Of a stretch of 64,000 nt of DNA, positions 41,449 to 50,986 are shown piece by piece. How positions within the stretch are numbered: position 1 is the first letter of the stretch; each line of letters begins with the position of its first letter. Source of the stretch: Belnapia moabensis DSM 16746 (GTDB taxonomy: Bacteria; Pseudomonadota; Alphaproteobacteria; Acetobacterales; Acetobacteraceae). A program made the position numbers and the translations under genes. The notes beneath the pieces are model-generated. The model was not told the DNA's origin. It searched no databases and worked only from the letters and a program-made list of their open reading frames with translations. The stretch is from contig NZ_JQKB01000001.1 in the NCBI RefSeq assembly GCF_000745835.1, positions 62,001 through 126,000 on the forward strand. Reading direction: 5' to 3'.

Positions 41449-42955
41449 CGGCCAGCAAGGGAGCGCCGGTGCCGCTGTATTGCGGGGCGCCGGTGAAGAT
41501 GCCGCTGAAGTTTTGAAGCGAAGGCCCGACGGAGATGCCGCCGCGACCGATCCGGAACTCCCGGATGGAGCGCTCATGCGGCCCGCTCCGCTTTTTCACT
41601 ACCGAGAGCGCCCGGCGCACCACCCCCTCGAACTCGAAGTAGCGCAGCATGAGCACGGCATCGCTGAGATAGCTGATATCGACCGGTGTCTGCATAGGCC
41701 CGACCAGCCCGTGCTGCGCCAGCACGAGGATGGTCAACACACCGGTCTGGCCCAGATAGCTCAGCAGCTCGTGCATCTGCAGGATGAGGAAGCGCTCGTC
41801 CGGCATGGCGCTGAGATAGCCGTTGAGGCTGTCGATGACGATGACCCGTGCCCCGTCCTCCTCCACGGTGCTGCGGACGAGATGGGCGAATTCGCCGGGC
41901 GAAAGCTCCGCCGGATCGATCTGCTGAATGCGGATCAGCCCGGCCTCGATCGCCGGCTCCAGCGGAATGTTGAGCGCCGCGGCCCGGGTGAGGATGGTGG
42001 AGCGGCCCTCGTCGAAGGCATAGACCACCGCATGCTCGCCCCGCTCTGCCGCAGCGAGCGCATAGGTCAGCGACAGCGCGGACTTGCCGACACCAGCCGG
42101 GCCAAGCAGCAACATGCTGGTGCCACGGTCCAGCCCGCCGCCGAGCATGGTATCGAGGCCCGTCTTGCCGCTGCCGACCAGCCCTGTCGCTGGCGGCCCA
42201 CGATGTTCCGCCGCCACCAGTCGCGGATAGATCTCGAGCCCGCCACGCCGGATGGCGAAATCGTGGTAGCCGCCTCGGAAGGGCATGCCGCGCATCTTGA
42301 CGACGCGGATCCGCCGCCGCTCGGAGCCGTAGTCGATGGCGATCTGCTCCAGGAAGACCACACCGTGCGCGATGGAATGGAGCTGTAGGTCGTCCGCCTT
42401 GGAAGACATGTCGTCCAGCATCAGCACCGTGCAGTCGCGGCCGGTGAAGAAGTGCTTCAGCGCCAGGATCTGCCGTCGGTAGCGCAGCGAATTCTGCGCC
42501 AGCAGCCGCAGCTCCGAGAGGCTGTCGAAGACGATGCGCGCCGGGTTCAGCGCCTGCACCCGGTCGAAGACGAGCTGCGTCGTCTCGTTCAGCTCGATCT
42601 CGGCGGGATGGAAGACGGTCAGCTCGCGGCTCGGGTCGAGGCTTGCCTCGGCGGGCACCAGCTCGAAGACAGTGATGCCCTCCAGCGACCAGCCATGCCG
42701 CTTGGCGACCAGGCTCAGCTCGCGCTCCGTCTCGGAGAGGGAGATGTAGAGCACCCGCTCGCCGCGCCGCACGCCATCCAGCAGGAACTGCAGGGCAAGG
42801 GTAGTCTTACCGGTGCCCGGCCGGCCTTCGCAGAGGTAGAGGCGGTTGGCGTCGAAGCCGCCGCCGAGGATATGGTCGAGGCCGGTGCTGCCGGTCGAGA
42901 CGCGCGGCGGGTCGCCATCGGCGGTTTCAGGCTGCGCGGTCATCTTGTCTCCCAT
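41432..42955 (-). CDS. KaiC-like double-domain ATPase
   Basis: A 507-residue protein with two RecA-like KaiC domains. Walker A sites are GRPGTGKTT (44-52) and GPAGVGKSA (285-293). Acidic pairs expected for hydrolysis appear in SLSETERE and AFDEGRST. It resembles the KaiC homologues of non-cyanobacteria that lack KaiA/KaiB and work with a histidine kinase. No kaiB gene is present. The Ser/Thr autophosphorylation pair of clock KaiC was not recognised. It lies in one unit with the hybrid kinase and is preceded by a GGAAC-N16-CGTT motif. Confidence 0.88.
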   Translation of the reverse strand: MGDKMTAQPETADGDPPRVSTGSTGLDHILGGGFDANRLYLCEGRPGTGKTTLALQFLLDGVRRGERVLYISLSETERELSLVAKRHGWSLEGITVFELVPAEASLDPSRELTVFHPAEIELNETTQLVFDRVQALNPARIVFDSLSELRLLAQNSLRYRRQILALKHFFTGRDCTVLMLDDMSSKADDLQLHSIAHGVVFLEQIAIDYGSERRRIRVVKMRGMPFRGGYHDFAIRRGGLEIYPRLVAAEHRGPPATGLVGSGKTGLDTMLGGGLDRGTSMLLLGPAGVGKSALSLTYALAAAERGEHAVVYAFDEGRSTILTRAAALNIPLEPAIEAGLIRIQQIDPAELSPGEFAHLVRSTVEEDGARVIVIDSLNGYLSAMPDERFLILQMHELLSYLGQTGVLTILVLAQHGLVGPMQTPVDISYLSDAVLMLRYFEFEGVVRRALSVVKKRSGPHERSIREFRIGRGGISVGPSLQNFSGIFTGAPQYSGTGAPLLADDEPI

Positions 42956-43039
42956 GCGGCCGGCGTGTCGCCCGAAGGGGAGGCTGCCGTAGTGATCGAG
43001 CCCGGCCCAGGCAGACCCGGCGCGAGCCTATCCATCTGA

Positions 43040-43064
43040 AACGTATCGTAGTGGGTAGGGTTCC
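43040..43064 (-). promoter_or_regulatory. EcfG-type (general stress response) promoter motif
   Basis: On the minus strand GGAAC (43060-43064) and CGTT (43040-43043) are separated by 16 bp, the pattern of alphaproteobacterial EcfG sigma-factor promoters. It lies in the 113-bp gap before the KaiC-like gene, 85 bp from its start codon. Confidence 0.5.
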
Positions 43065-43068
43065 CCAA

Positions 43069-43515
43069 TTAGCCCGGCCGCTCGGGCGTCGGTGCGTCGA
43101 GGCCGGGCAGCCAGTCATCCGCTGCCGGTCCGCCGCGACGCGAGGCATTGCGTCGTGCGGTCTCCGCCCGGCGGCGAATCAACTCGTCCACCAGCCGGTC
43201 CATGGTCTGCCAGAGCGGCTCGTCGCCTTGCCGTTCGCTCATGACGAAGCGATGCGCGGCGAGCGTCACGTTCAGCGTACCCCGTGTCGTCTCCGGCCGG
43301 GGGTTGCGCATCTGCAGGAGCGCCTTCTCCACTTCCTCGAGCGGCAGGCCGAGCCGTTCGGCGATCACCGGTGGCGCCTCGCCCTGGCGACGCAGCGCCC
43401 GGGCACGCCGCGCCTCGGCTTCGCTCAGCGCGATGGAGGGGCGGAGCGCCTGGGTGGTGCGGGACATCTCGCCCGACCCGCTGCCCGGCGGCTTGCCCTT
43501 GAACGCCATGGCCAT
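43069..43515 (-). CDS. Hypothetical small basic protein with HTH-like segment
   Basis: A 148-residue protein with no family recognised. Residues about 30-68 (SEAEARRARALRRQG, VIAERLGLPLEEVEKALL) look like a homeodomain-type helix-turn-helix as in transposase or Sigma-70 region 4 folds. The middle is strand-rich (TLNVTLAAHRFVM). The C-terminus is Arg/Pro-rich. It lies 12 bp after corC in a position often held by lnt in related operons. It may be a DNA-binding regulator; this is inference. Confidence 0.55.
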   Translation of the reverse strand: MAMAFKGKPPGSGSGEMSRTTQALRPSIALSEAEARRARALRRQGEAPPVIAERLGLPLEEVEKALLQMRNPRPETTRGTLNVTLAAHRFVMSERQGDEPLWQTMDRLVDELIRRRAETARRNASRRGGPAADDWLPGLDAPTPERPG

Positions 43516-43527
43516 GGCCCTCCCGCC

Positions 43528-44439
43528 CTACTCCGCTGCCTGCTTCTGCTGCGCCCCGGGCCGGCGCACCCGCAGCCGGCGGATACGCCGCGGGTCGGCC
43601 TCCAGCACGCGGAATTCGAGGCCCGAGGAGTGCGAGACCAACTCGCCCTTGGCTGGCACCCGCCCGGCGATGTTGAAGACGAGGCCGCCCATGGTGTCGA
43701 TGTCGGAGGCGCGCTCCTCATCCGTCAGCACCGGGCCGAGCATCGCCTCGAAGACCTCGACCGGTGTCCGCGCATCGAGCTCGATCGTACCGTCCGGCTT
43801 CTCGACCAGCTGCGGCGGGCCGGGTTCATCATGCTCGTCGGCGATGTCGCCGGTGATGGTCTCGACCAGGTCCTCGATCGTCACCAGCCCATCGATGCCG
43901 CCATATTCGTCGACGACGAGCGCCATGTGAATGCGCGCCTGGCGCATCTGCAGCAGCAGGTCGAGCACGGGGACGGAGGGTACGACGAAGAGCGGCTTGC
44001 GGAGGATCGCCTTCATGTCGAAGGACGCGTCGTTGCCGACGCTGGCGAAGACGTCTTTGATGTGGACCATGCCGACGATGTCGTCGAGTTGCTTGCGGAA
44101 GACCGGGTAGCGGCTGTGCCCGTCGCGTTGGATGAGGCGGATGGCCTGCTCCAGCGTATAGTCCTCCGGCATCGCCATGATGTCGGCCCGCGGCAGCATG
44201 ACATCGCCCGCGGTCTTGTCACGCAGCTTCAGCACGTTGCCGAGCAGTGCCCGTTCCTGCGCATCGAGGTCGGCGCCGCGCTGGCCAGGCTCCGCCGCGC
44301 CCTGCGGCAGATGCGGCTCCTCGATCAACTCCTCCATGCGATCGCGGACGCTCTCGGCCTCGCGCCGCCGCAGCAGTCCTTGCAGCCGCCATAGCAGCCC
44401 ATCCCGAGCCGGATGACCATTCCCGTTCGAGGCGCTCAT
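43528..44439 (-). CDS. corC: CorC/HlyC family protein with paired CBS domains
   Basis: A 303-residue cytosolic protein: an N-terminal linker, two CBS repeats (about 75-200: GDVMLPRADIMAMPEDYTL, IQRDGHSRYPVF, VVDEYGGIDGLVTIEDLVE), and the C-terminal CorC_HlyC transporter-associated domain. It lacks the DUF21 membrane domain, so it is the short CorC type linked to magnesium/cobalt efflux or membrane integrity rather than a haemolysin. It follows ybeY with a 4-bp overlap. Confidence 0.9.
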   Translation of the reverse strand: MSASNGNGHPARDGLLWRLQGLLRRREAESVRDRMEELIEEPHLPQGAAEPGQRGADLDAQERALLGNVLKLRDKTAGDVMLPRADIMAMPEDYTLEQAIRLIQRDGHSRYPVFRKQLDDIVGMVHIKDVFASVGNDASFDMKAILRKPLFVVPSVPVLDLLLQMRQARIHMALVVDEYGGIDGLVTIEDLVETITGDIADEHDEPGPPQLVEKPDGTIELDARTPVEVFEAMLGPVLTDEERASDIDTMGGLVFNIAGRVPAKGELVSHSSGLEFRVLEADPRRIRRLRVRRPGAQQKQAAE

Positions 44440-44951
44440 GCCGCATGCCTCCAGGGGTTGGGCAACCGCATGCGATGCATCGCCCGCGCCTCGGCCCGCT
44501 CCATCCGCCGCGCCTCGCCGGCGGCCATATGGTCATGGCCGATTAGGTGCAGTGTCCCATGGGCAACGAGATGGGCGAAATGCGCGGCCAGGGCCTTGCC
44601 CCCCGCCTCCGCCTCCCGCCGCACCACGCCGAGGGCGAGGGCAATGTCGCCGAGATGGCCCGGCGCCCCTGCTGGAAAGCTCAGCACATTAGTCGGCTTG
44701 TCCTTGCCGCGATGCTCGCCGTTCAGCCGGCGCAGCATGCGGTCATCGGCCAGCAGCACGGTGACGAGGCCCGACGCCTCGCTCCCGGCCAGCGCCGCGG
44801 CCACGGCGCGGCGCGCCAGCGCTTCGGCCCGCGGCAGGAAGCGCCGCCAAGTGGGATCCTCCACCATCACGTCGACCTGCACTCCAGGGAGTGCCGGTTG
44901 GAGGGGATCCTCCAGGGTCTCGTCGTCAGGACGGCAACTGTCCGGTTCCAT
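44436..44951 (-). CDS. ybeY: Endoribonuclease YbeY (16S rRNA maturation)
   Basis: Zinc-dependent RNase of 171 residues needed for 16S rRNA 3' end maturation and ribosome quality control. The metal-binding motif HGTLHLIGHDH is intact, with the preceding RLNGEHRGKDKPTNVLSFP block. The ATG at 44951 gives [13 protein letters not shown], about 25 residues before the conserved core, and overlaps the phoH gene by 26 bp. Confidence 0.93.
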   Translation of the reverse strand: MEPDSCRPDDETLEDPLQPALPGVQVDVMVEDPTWRRFLPRAEALARRAVAAALAGSEASGLVTVLLADDRMLRRLNGEHRGKDKPTNVLSFPAGAPGHLGDIALALGVVRREAEAGGKALAAHFAHLVAHGTLHLIGHDHMAAGEARRMERAEARAMHRMRLPNPWRHAA

Positions 44952-46020
44952 CACGTTCCTTCTTCGGCCCCCGGCCAGGCTGTCCCACCTGGCTGTCGGC
45001 CCGCCCATAAGCCGCGACGATGCGCGCCACCAGCGGGTGCCGCACCACATCGCGTTCGTCGAAGCGGGCGACACCAATGCCTTCCACCCCGTCGAGGATG
45101 TTCAAGGCATCGATCAGCCCGCTTCTTTGACCACTCGGCAGATCGACCTGGGTCGGATCGCCGGTGATCACCATACGCGTTCCATCGCCCATGCGGGTGA
45201 GGAACATCTTGATCTGCGCTGGCGTGGTGTTCTGCGCCTCGTCCAGGATCGCGTAGCAATGTGCCAGCGTCCGGCCGCGCATGAAGGCCAGAGGCGCGAT
45301 CTCGATCTCACCCGAGGCGATCCGCCGCGCCACTTGTTCCGCTGGCAGCATATCGTGCAGCGCGTCATAGAGCGGGCGGAGATAAGGGTCCACCTTCTCC
45401 TTCAGATCGCCGGGCAGGAAGCCGAGCCGCTCCCCTGCCTCCACCGCCGGGCGGCTGAGCACGATGCGGTCCACCCGCCCGGCCTGGAGCAGGGCGACGC
45501 CCTGCGCCACGGCCAGGTAGGTCTTGCCGGTGCCGGCCGGGCCGATCCCGAAGACCATCTCCTGCCGCGCCAGCAGATCGATATAGGCCGCCTGCGCGGG
45601 CGTGCGGGGCGCGATCGCCCCCTTCCGGGTGCGGATTTCCGGCCTGTCCTGCAAGGGCAGGCGCGGATCGCCCTCGGCATCTCCTTCGGCCATGCGCAAG
45701 GCTGCTTCCACTTCTGCCGTTCCTACAGGCTGGCCCTTCTCGAGCCGCCGCCATAGCGCCTTCAGCGCCACTTCCGCCACTTCGGTTCGGGCCGTCCCGC
45801 CGGCAATGGTCAATCGGTTGCCCCGCGAGCCGAGCCTGACCCCCAAGCGCTGCTCGATGCGCGCCAGATGGCGGTCATGTTCCCCGTAGAGAAGGGGGAG
45901 CAGGGCATTATCGTCGAATTGCAGCGTGACGCTGCGCTGCTCCGGCGATGCGGGGGGAGGGGAAGCGGGCCGTGCGCCGCGGGCCTCCCCGGCACGGAAG
46001 ACGATGGGGGCGGTGTTCAA
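44926..46020 (-). CDS. ybeZ: PhoH family protein (YbeZ-type ATPase)
   Basis: A 364-residue P-loop protein of the PhoH/YbeZ group, thought to work with YbeY in RNA metabolism. A KH-like N-terminal region (about 30-120) precedes Walker [31 protein letters not shown] and the Walker B-like [11 protein letters not shown] are intact. The start is a TTG at 46020 overlapping the miaB stop (TTGA). It sits in the conserved miaB-phoH-ybeY-corC chain. Confidence 0.92.
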   Translation of the reverse strand: MNTAPIVFRAGEARGARPASPPPASPEQRSVTLQFDDNALLPLLYGEHDRHLARIEQRLGVRLGSRGNRLTIAGGTARTEVAEVALKALWRRLEKGQPVGTAEVEAALRMAEGDAEGDPRLPLQDRPEIRTRKGAIAPRTPAQAAYIDLLARQEMVFGIGPAGTGKTYLAVAQGVALLQAGRVDRIVLSRPAVEAGERLGFLPGDLKEKVDPYLRPLYDALHDMLPAEQVARRIASGEIEIAPLAFMRGRTLAHCYAILDEAQNTTPAQIKMFLTRMGDGTRMVITGDPTQVDLPSGQRSGLIDALNILDGVEGIGVARFDERDVVRHPLVARIVAAYGRADSQVGQPGRGPKKERDGTGQLPS

Positions 46021-47420
46021 GCGGGGGCAGGCTCCTCTGCGGACAGGCTTGCGGGGATGCCCTCCCCGGCCGCCAACAGGCCGGAAAGGGAATTCGGATG
46101 GGCCGCCAGGATGCGCACCGGCACCTCCTGCCCGACCAGCTCAAGCGGCGCCGCGAGATGCACCGGCTGCAACCAGGGGGAGCGGCCGGCGACCTGTCCC
46201 GGATGCCGGCCCGGTCCGGTCAGCAGCACCCGCACGACCAGCCCGACGCGGGAGCGGTTGAATTCGTCCTGTTGTTGCCGCAGCAAGGCCTGAAGGGCCT
46301 GTAGCCGCGCGTCCTTCTCGACCTCCGGCACCTGGAAGGGCGCCCCCGCCGCCGGCGTTCCGGGCCGGGGCGAATATTTAAAGCTGTAGGCCATGGCAAA
46401 GCCGACCCGCTCCACCAGCGCCATCGTCTGTGCGAAATCCTCTGACGTCTCGCCTGGATGTCCGGCGATGAAGTCCGAGGAGAGGGCGAGGTCCGGCCGC
46501 GCCTCCCGCAGGCGGTCGACGACGGCGAGGAACTCAGCCGCGGTGTGCCCCCGGTTCATCGCCGCCAGCACCCGGTCGCTGCCGGACTGCACCGGCAGGT
46601 GCAGATAGGGCATGAGCGCCGGCACCTCGCGATGGGCCGCGATCAGGTCGTCATCCATGTCGCGCGGATGGCTGGTGGTGTAGCGCAGCCTGAGCAGGCC
46701 GGGGATCTCCGCCAACTCGCGGATCAGCCGCCCGAGGCTCCAGGCCCGGCCGCCGGGCCCCTCGCCGTGATAGGCGTTGACGTTCTGGCCGAGCAGCGTG
46801 ATCTCCCGCGCCCCGGCCGCGACCAGCCGCCGCGCCTCGGCCACCACCGCCGCCGTCGGGCGGGAGTACTCGGCCCCACGCGTGTAGGGGACCACACAGA
46901 ACGAGCAGAATTTGTCGCAGCCCTCCTGCACGGTGAGGAAAGCGGTGATGCCTTGACTCGCCACCTGCTCCGGCAGGTGGTCGAATTTCTGCTCGACCGG
47001 CATCTCCGTCTCGATCACGGCACCGGCGGCACGGCTAGCCCGCGCCACCATCTCCGGCAGTCGATGATAGGTCTGCGGCCCGAGCACGATATCGACCCAG
47101 GGCGCGCGTCGGGTGATTTCGGCCCCCTCCGCCTGTGCCACGCAGCCGGCGACCGCCAGCACCATCCCCTGGCCTGTCGCCTCGCGCTCCCGCTTCAGGT
47201 CGCGCAGGCGACCGAGCTCGGAGAACAGCTTCTCGCTCGCCTTCTCGCGGATGTGGCAGGTGTTGAGGATGACCATGTCGGCCCCCTCCGGCGCCTCCAC
47301 CGGCGCATAGCCGAGGGGCGCGAGCACATCCGCCATGCGGGCGCTGTCATAGACATTCATCTGGCAGCCCCAGGTGCGGAGGAAAAGCCGCTTCCGTGTC
47401 GCTGCGTCGGTACCCGTCAT
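46017..47420 (-). CDS. miaB: tRNA-2-methylthio-N6-dimethylallyladenosine synthase
   Basis: Radical SAM methylthiotransferase of 467 residues acting on i6A37 of tRNA. The UPF0004 domain carries three auxiliary-cluster cysteines ([28 protein letters not shown]). The radical SAM motif CDKFCSFC is in the middle, and a TRAM domain closes the C-terminus (about 390-455). The ATG at 47420 gives [19 protein letters not shown]; a longer opening to 47474 is not family-like. Confidence 0.95.
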   Translation of the reverse strand: MTGTDAATRKRLFLRTWGCQMNVYDSARMADVLAPLGYAPVEAPEGADMVILNTCHIREKASEKLFSELGRLRDLKREREATGQGMVLAVAGCVAQAEGAEITRRAPWVDIVLGPQTYHRLPEMVARASRAAGAVIETEMPVEQKFDHLPEQVASQGITAFLTVQEGCDKFCSFCVVPYTRGAEYSRPTAAVVAEARRLVAAGAREITLLGQNVNAYHGEGPGGRAWSLGRLIRELAEIPGLLRLRYTTSHPRDMDDDLIAAHREVPALMPYLHLPVQSGSDRVLAAMNRGHTAAEFLAVVDRLREARPDLALSSDFIAGHPGETSEDFAQTMALVERVGFAMAYSFKYSPRPGTPAAGAPFQVPEVEKDARLQALQALLRQQQDEFNRSRVGLVVRVLLTGPGRHPGQVAGRSPWLQPVHLAAPLELVGQEVPVRILAAHPNSLSGLLAAGEGIPASLSAEEPAPA

Positions 47421-47511
47421 GCCCAAAGCCCACTCCACCCCATCGGCGCGGCGGCGCCGAGGCTGCTTGCGCACATGCGCAGGCAGGAGGCCGCGGTCAA
47501 GCGGCGAAGGG

Positions 47512-47528
47512 CCGGGGCATCGCCCCGG
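47512..47528 (-). terminator. Hairpin in the plsC-miaB gap
   Basis: CCGGGGC (47512-47518) and GCCCCGG (47522-47528) with a 3-nt loop in the 177-bp gap downstream of plsC. Only a short pyrimidine stretch follows, so it may be a weak terminator or attenuator. Confidence 0.35.
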
Positions 47529-47597
47529 AGGAGGGCGAGAATCGCATGGTGAGGGAAGCGTCGGGCTTCGCGGCAGTCCGGGTCAAGCCTGCTCTGG

Positions 47598-48509
47598 TCA
47601 CACCGTCGCCAGGGGCGCGGCCGGCCGGTTCTGCCGCAGCAGCGCTGCGCCGGTGGAGACGGTGGTCCAGCTCGCCGCCGCCATCGCCTTGCGGTCGGGC
47701 ATGGCCGAAGGGCTGAAGGGCTCGTGCAGCACCACCGTCGCCCGCGCCCCGCTACGCCGTGCCAGCCGCCAGAAATGGCTGGCGATCGACATGTCGCCAT
47801 ACCAGGCGAAGAGCGGCCGGTCGCGCCGGCAGGCCGGTAGCCCGCCCAGCCGGTCATAGACCAGCGAGACCGGCTGCACCTGCCGTGCCGAGCCTGCCGT
47901 CGCCAGGAAGGCGCTGCGGAAGGGCAGCACCCGCGTGCCGTCGCTGCTGGTGCCCTCGGGGAAGAGGATCAGGCTGTCGCCGGCGGTGAGCCGCCCCTTC
48001 ATCGCCTCCGCTTCCGAGCCCGTACGGCCACGGCTGCGGCTGACGAAGACGGTGCGGCCGAGCCGCGCCACGGTGCGGATCAGCGGCCAGGTGCCCACCT
48101 CTGCCTTGGAGACGAAGCAGCCCTCCAGCGTGCCGCCCAGCACCAGGATATCGAGCCAGGAGCTGTGATTGGCGAGGAAGAGGACCGGCTTGCCCTGCGC
48201 CGCCTTGCCAATCACCTGCACCCGCAGCCCGATCAGCCGGCAGAGCACCGCGTGATAGACCCTGGCGAAGACCACCTTCGGCCGTCCCGGGAGCAGCAGC
48301 AGCACCGCCTGGATGGGGATGGAGATCACCGTCCAGAGCAGCACCGAGGCGATGCGCCGCACTGCCCGGACGCGGCCGCCGAGCGGCCGGTCCTCGAAGA
48401 CGTCGAACAACCGGCCGCCGGGCAGGCTGCTCTTGAACCGCAGGGGCTTCTTCCGCCGCAGGCGGCGGGGGCGAAGGGCTTCGATCGGGTCGCGGGCCAC
48501 GGCTTCCAT
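47598..48509 (-). CDS. plsC: 1-acyl-sn-glycerol-3-phosphate acyltransferase family (PlsC-like)
   Basis: A 303-residue lysophospholipid acyltransferase. A basic N-terminus and a hydrophobic anchor (IASVLLWTVISIPIQAVLLLL) precede the catalytic NHSSWLD (H-x4-D) and the glycerol phosphate binding FPEGTSSDGTRVLPFRSAF. The ATG at 48509 (MEAVARDPIEAL) is the best start, though the frame stays open to 48632 and no strong ribosome site is seen. PlsC upstream of miaB is a common alphaproteobacterial order. Confidence 0.87.
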   Translation of the reverse strand: MEAVARDPIEALRPRRLRRKKPLRFKSSLPGGRLFDVFEDRPLGGRVRAVRRIASVLLWTVISIPIQAVLLLLPGRPKVVFARVYHAVLCRLIGLRVQVIGKAAQGKPVLFLANHSSWLDILVLGGTLEGCFVSKAEVGTWPLIRTVARLGRTVFVSRSRGRTGSEAEAMKGRLTAGDSLILFPEGTSSDGTRVLPFRSAFLATAGSARQVQPVSLVYDRLGGLPACRRDRPLFAWYGDMSIASHFWRLARRSGARATVVLHEPFSPSAMPDRKAMAAASWTTVSTGAALLRQNRPAAPLATV

Positions 48510-48666
48510 AAGGGTCAGCGGATAGCCCGCGTTCCGTGACGCTGCAATGTCGCCGATGCGACGGCTGGGTGATATCCGCGCAGCCCATTCCACGCGGCCG
48601 GTCCCGATCGCCGGCGGCATCCGGGCGGCCATGGCGCGGCCGGCGCCGCATCATGGCCGCCGCGCC

Positions 48667-49659
48667 TCAGACGCTGCTCGACCACTCCGCCGGGACGAAG
48701 CGGTAGCCGTTGCCGTCCTTGGCGAGATAGCCATTCGCCGGGAAGGGGAAGTGGTAGCCGGTGATGCGGATCCGGTCGGCCGCCACCTGGTCGTAGATCT
48801 TGCGCCGTGCTGCCTCGGCCATCTGCGCGTCGAAATCGAAGATGGCGTGGAATTCCGGCCGCCGCGCCAGCAACTCCGGCCGGTTGCTGGTATCGGCGAC
48901 GAACATCGCCTGGGCGCTGCCGTCGGCGATGAGGTAGCAGGTATGGCCCGGCGTATGGCCGTGGGCGGCGACCGCCTGGATGCCCGGGATCACCTCCGCC
49001 CCCGCCGCCACTTGGCGGATCTTGCTCTGGTAGGGTGCGAAGCGGCGGGCGCTGTTGGCGAAATTGCCGCGTTGGCCCTCCGGGCTACGCGTCTCGTTGC
49101 CGGTGTCGCTCCACCAGGCCCATTCGGCAGCGGGGACGACGACCTCGGCATTGGGGAAGGCGGCAGCGCCGGCGCCGTTCAGCAACCCGTTCACATGGTC
49201 GCCGTGGAAATGGCTCATCACCACCAGATCGACCTTGGCCGGGTCGATGCCGGCCGCGGCCATGTTCTGGATCATCTTCCCCTGGGTCGCGGTCGCGGGC
49301 AGCACGCCGTTGCCGCTGTCGAAGACCACCAGCCGGCTGCCGGTGTCGAGGAAGGTGACGGTGAAGGGGATGCGGAAGCTGTCGGTCGGCAGGAAGCTCT
49401 CCGCCAGCACCTTCTGCACCTCGGCAAGCGGCGCGTTGCGGATGAAGCCCTCCAGCGGCCGCACGAAAAAGCCGTCATGCACCGTGGTGACGGTGAAGCT
49501 GCCGACCTTGAAGCGGTAGAAGCCGGGCGCCTGCGACACCTGAGCTGGGGCTGGGGCCGCCGGCGCGGTCTGCGCCGCGGCGCTCCGCAGCAGGGCCGGG
49601 GCGGCCAGCCCGGCAGCAAAGCCGCCGAGCGCTAGGCGGCGGCTGGTGGTGTCGGTCAT
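48667..49659 (-). CDS. Exported MBL-fold metallo-hydrolase (Tat signal)
   Basis: A 330-residue metallo-beta-lactamase fold protein. The N-terminus SRRLALGGFAAGLAAPALL then AAAQ is a twin-arginine signal peptide with an AxA site, so the enzyme is periplasmic. The metal site MSHFHGDHVNGLL (HxHxDH) is complete, with later AHGHTPGHTCY and TGYHFPFPANGYL histidines. Family members include lactonases and other hydrolases; substrate unknown. A monocistronic unit, with gaps of 157 bp to plsC and 75 bp to the next gene. Confidence 0.88.
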   Translation of the reverse strand: MTDTTSRRLALGGFAAGLAAPALLRSAAAQTAPAAPAPAQVSQAPGFYRFKVGSFTVTTVHDGFFVRPLEGFIRNAPLAEVQKVLAESFLPTDSFRIPFTVTFLDTGSRLVVFDSGNGVLPATATQGKMIQNMAAAGIDPAKVDLVVMSHFHGDHVNGLLNGAGAAAFPNAEVVVPAAEWAWWSDTGNETRSPEGQRGNFANSARRFAPYQSKIRQVAAGAEVIPGIQAVAAHGHTPGHTCYLIADGSAQAMFVADTSNRPELLARRPEFHAIFDFDAQMAEAARRKIYDQVAADRIRITGYHFPFPANGYLAKDGNGYRFVPAEWSSSV

Positions 49660-49734
49660 GACTCTCTCCTGCGAATGTCGCGCCGCCTATTGGTGGGGAG
49701 GGACCATCCGGGATCAAGCCATTCCGCACCTCGA

Positions 49735-50982
49735 TCAGCGCGTGAAGGCGACTACTGCCTCCAAATGCGGCGACCAAAGGAACTGGTCCACCGGCACCGC
49801 CATGGAGACGCGGTAGCCGGCAGCCTTCAGCGGCTTCGCATCGCGCGCCAGGGCGACCGGGTTGCAGGAGACATAGAGGATGGAGGGCACTCCGGCGCGG
49901 GCCAGCAGCGCCGTCTGCTCGGCCGCGCCGGCATAAGGCGGATCCAGCACCGCAGCGGCGAATTCGCGCAGTTCCGGCCCCGCCAGCGGCTGCCGGTCGA
50001 GGTCGCGCCGCACGGCCTTCACCCGCAGCCCGGCCTTGCCCGCCGCCGTGCCGAGGGCCGCGACCGCCTCCGGCACCGCCTCGAAGGCGGTGACCCGGGC
50101 GCGCGCGGCGAGCGGGAGGCTCAGCGTACCGAGTCCGGCATAGAGATCGGCGATGGCCGCGCGCCCGGGGAGCTTGCGCGGCAGCCCCTCCAGCAACGCG
50201 GCAATGATGGCCGCCTCACCCTCCGGGCTCGCCTGTAGGAAGGCACCCGGCGCCGGCACCACCTGCGCGCCGGACAGCAGGTGCCGCACCGGCCCGAGCT
50301 GGGCCGCCACTTCCGCCGGCCCGCCCTTGCCACCCCAGGCGATGCGCGGGATGCGTTGCGCCGTGGCGAAAGCGGCCAGCAGGCGGCGATCCGGCATGGA
50401 GAGCGGCGCATCGGTACGGAGCAGAATGTCCGGCCCGCTGGCCAGCATGTTGATCACGGCCGAGCCGAGGCGGCGCAGGCCCTCGATATGGCGGAGCGTC
50501 TCGGCCAGCGGCCCGAGCAGCGCGACCAGCCCGGGTTGCAGCACATGGCATTCCAGCATCGGCACCAGCGCCGTGGTGCCGCGCTGGTGGAAGCCGATCT
50601 GCACCCTGCCGTCGGGTAGCCGCTCCAGCCCGAGATCGGCGCGCTGCCGGGAATTCCGTGGCGTCGTCACCAGCGGGGCAACCGGGGCATCGGGGAAGCC
50701 GGCGCGGGCAAGCGCCTCGACCAGCCTGCCGCGCTTCCATTCGGCATAGGGCTCCGCCGCCCAGTGCTGCAGCACGCAGCCGCCGCAGGTGGGGAAATGC
50801 CGGCAGGGCGGCGCGACGCGTGCCGGGCTTTCCTCCAGCCAGGCGTCCACCTCGGCCCGCTTGCCGGACAGGCGCGCCCGCACCCGCTCGCCAGGCAGCG
50901 TCTGCGGCAGGAAGACCGGGCCGCCGGCCGCCTGCGCCACGCCGTCGCCGGCCGCGCCCATCGAGTCGATCAGCAATTCCAC
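49735..50982 (-). CDS. Class I SAM-dependent rRNA (uracil-5-)-methyltransferase, RlmD/RumA-like
   Basis: A 415-residue m5U methyltransferase of the RlmCD/TrmA family. The Fe-S ligands Cys60, Cys66 and Cys69 (C-x5-C-x2-C in CRHFPTCGGC) precede the SAM domain with DLYAGLGTLSLPLA and AVLDPPYAGAAEQ. The catalytic Cys is in LYVSCNPVALARD. The N-terminal TRAM-like domain is short. The GTG at 50982 is chosen as the first codon after the DUF2721 stop (4-bp gap); the frame is open to 51030. Confidence 0.9.
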   Translation of the reverse strand: MELLIDSMGAAGDGVAQAAGGPVFLPQTLPGERVRARLSGKRAEVDAWLEESPARVAPPCRHFPTCGGCVLQHWAAEPYAEWKRGRLVEALARAGFPDAPVAPLVTTPRNSRQRADLGLERLPDGRVQIGFHQRGTTALVPMLECHVLQPGLVALLGPLAETLRHIEGLRRLGSAVINMLASGPDILLRTDAPLSMPDRRLLAAFATAQRIPRIAWGGKGGPAEVAAQLGPVRHLLSGAQVVPAPGAFLQASPEGEAAIIAALLEGLPRKLPGRAAIADLYAGLGTLSLPLAARARVTAFEAVPEAVAALGTAAGKAGLRVKAVRRDLDRQPLAGPELREFAAAVLDPPYAGAAEQTALLARAGVPSILYVSCNPVALARDAKPLKAAGYRVSMAVPVDQFLWSPHLEAVVAFTR

Positions 50983-50986
50983 AGGA

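Noticed and set aside
43528-44439. Haemolysin
   Set aside because: The name is historical for CBS/CorC proteins; no toxin feature or membrane domain is present.
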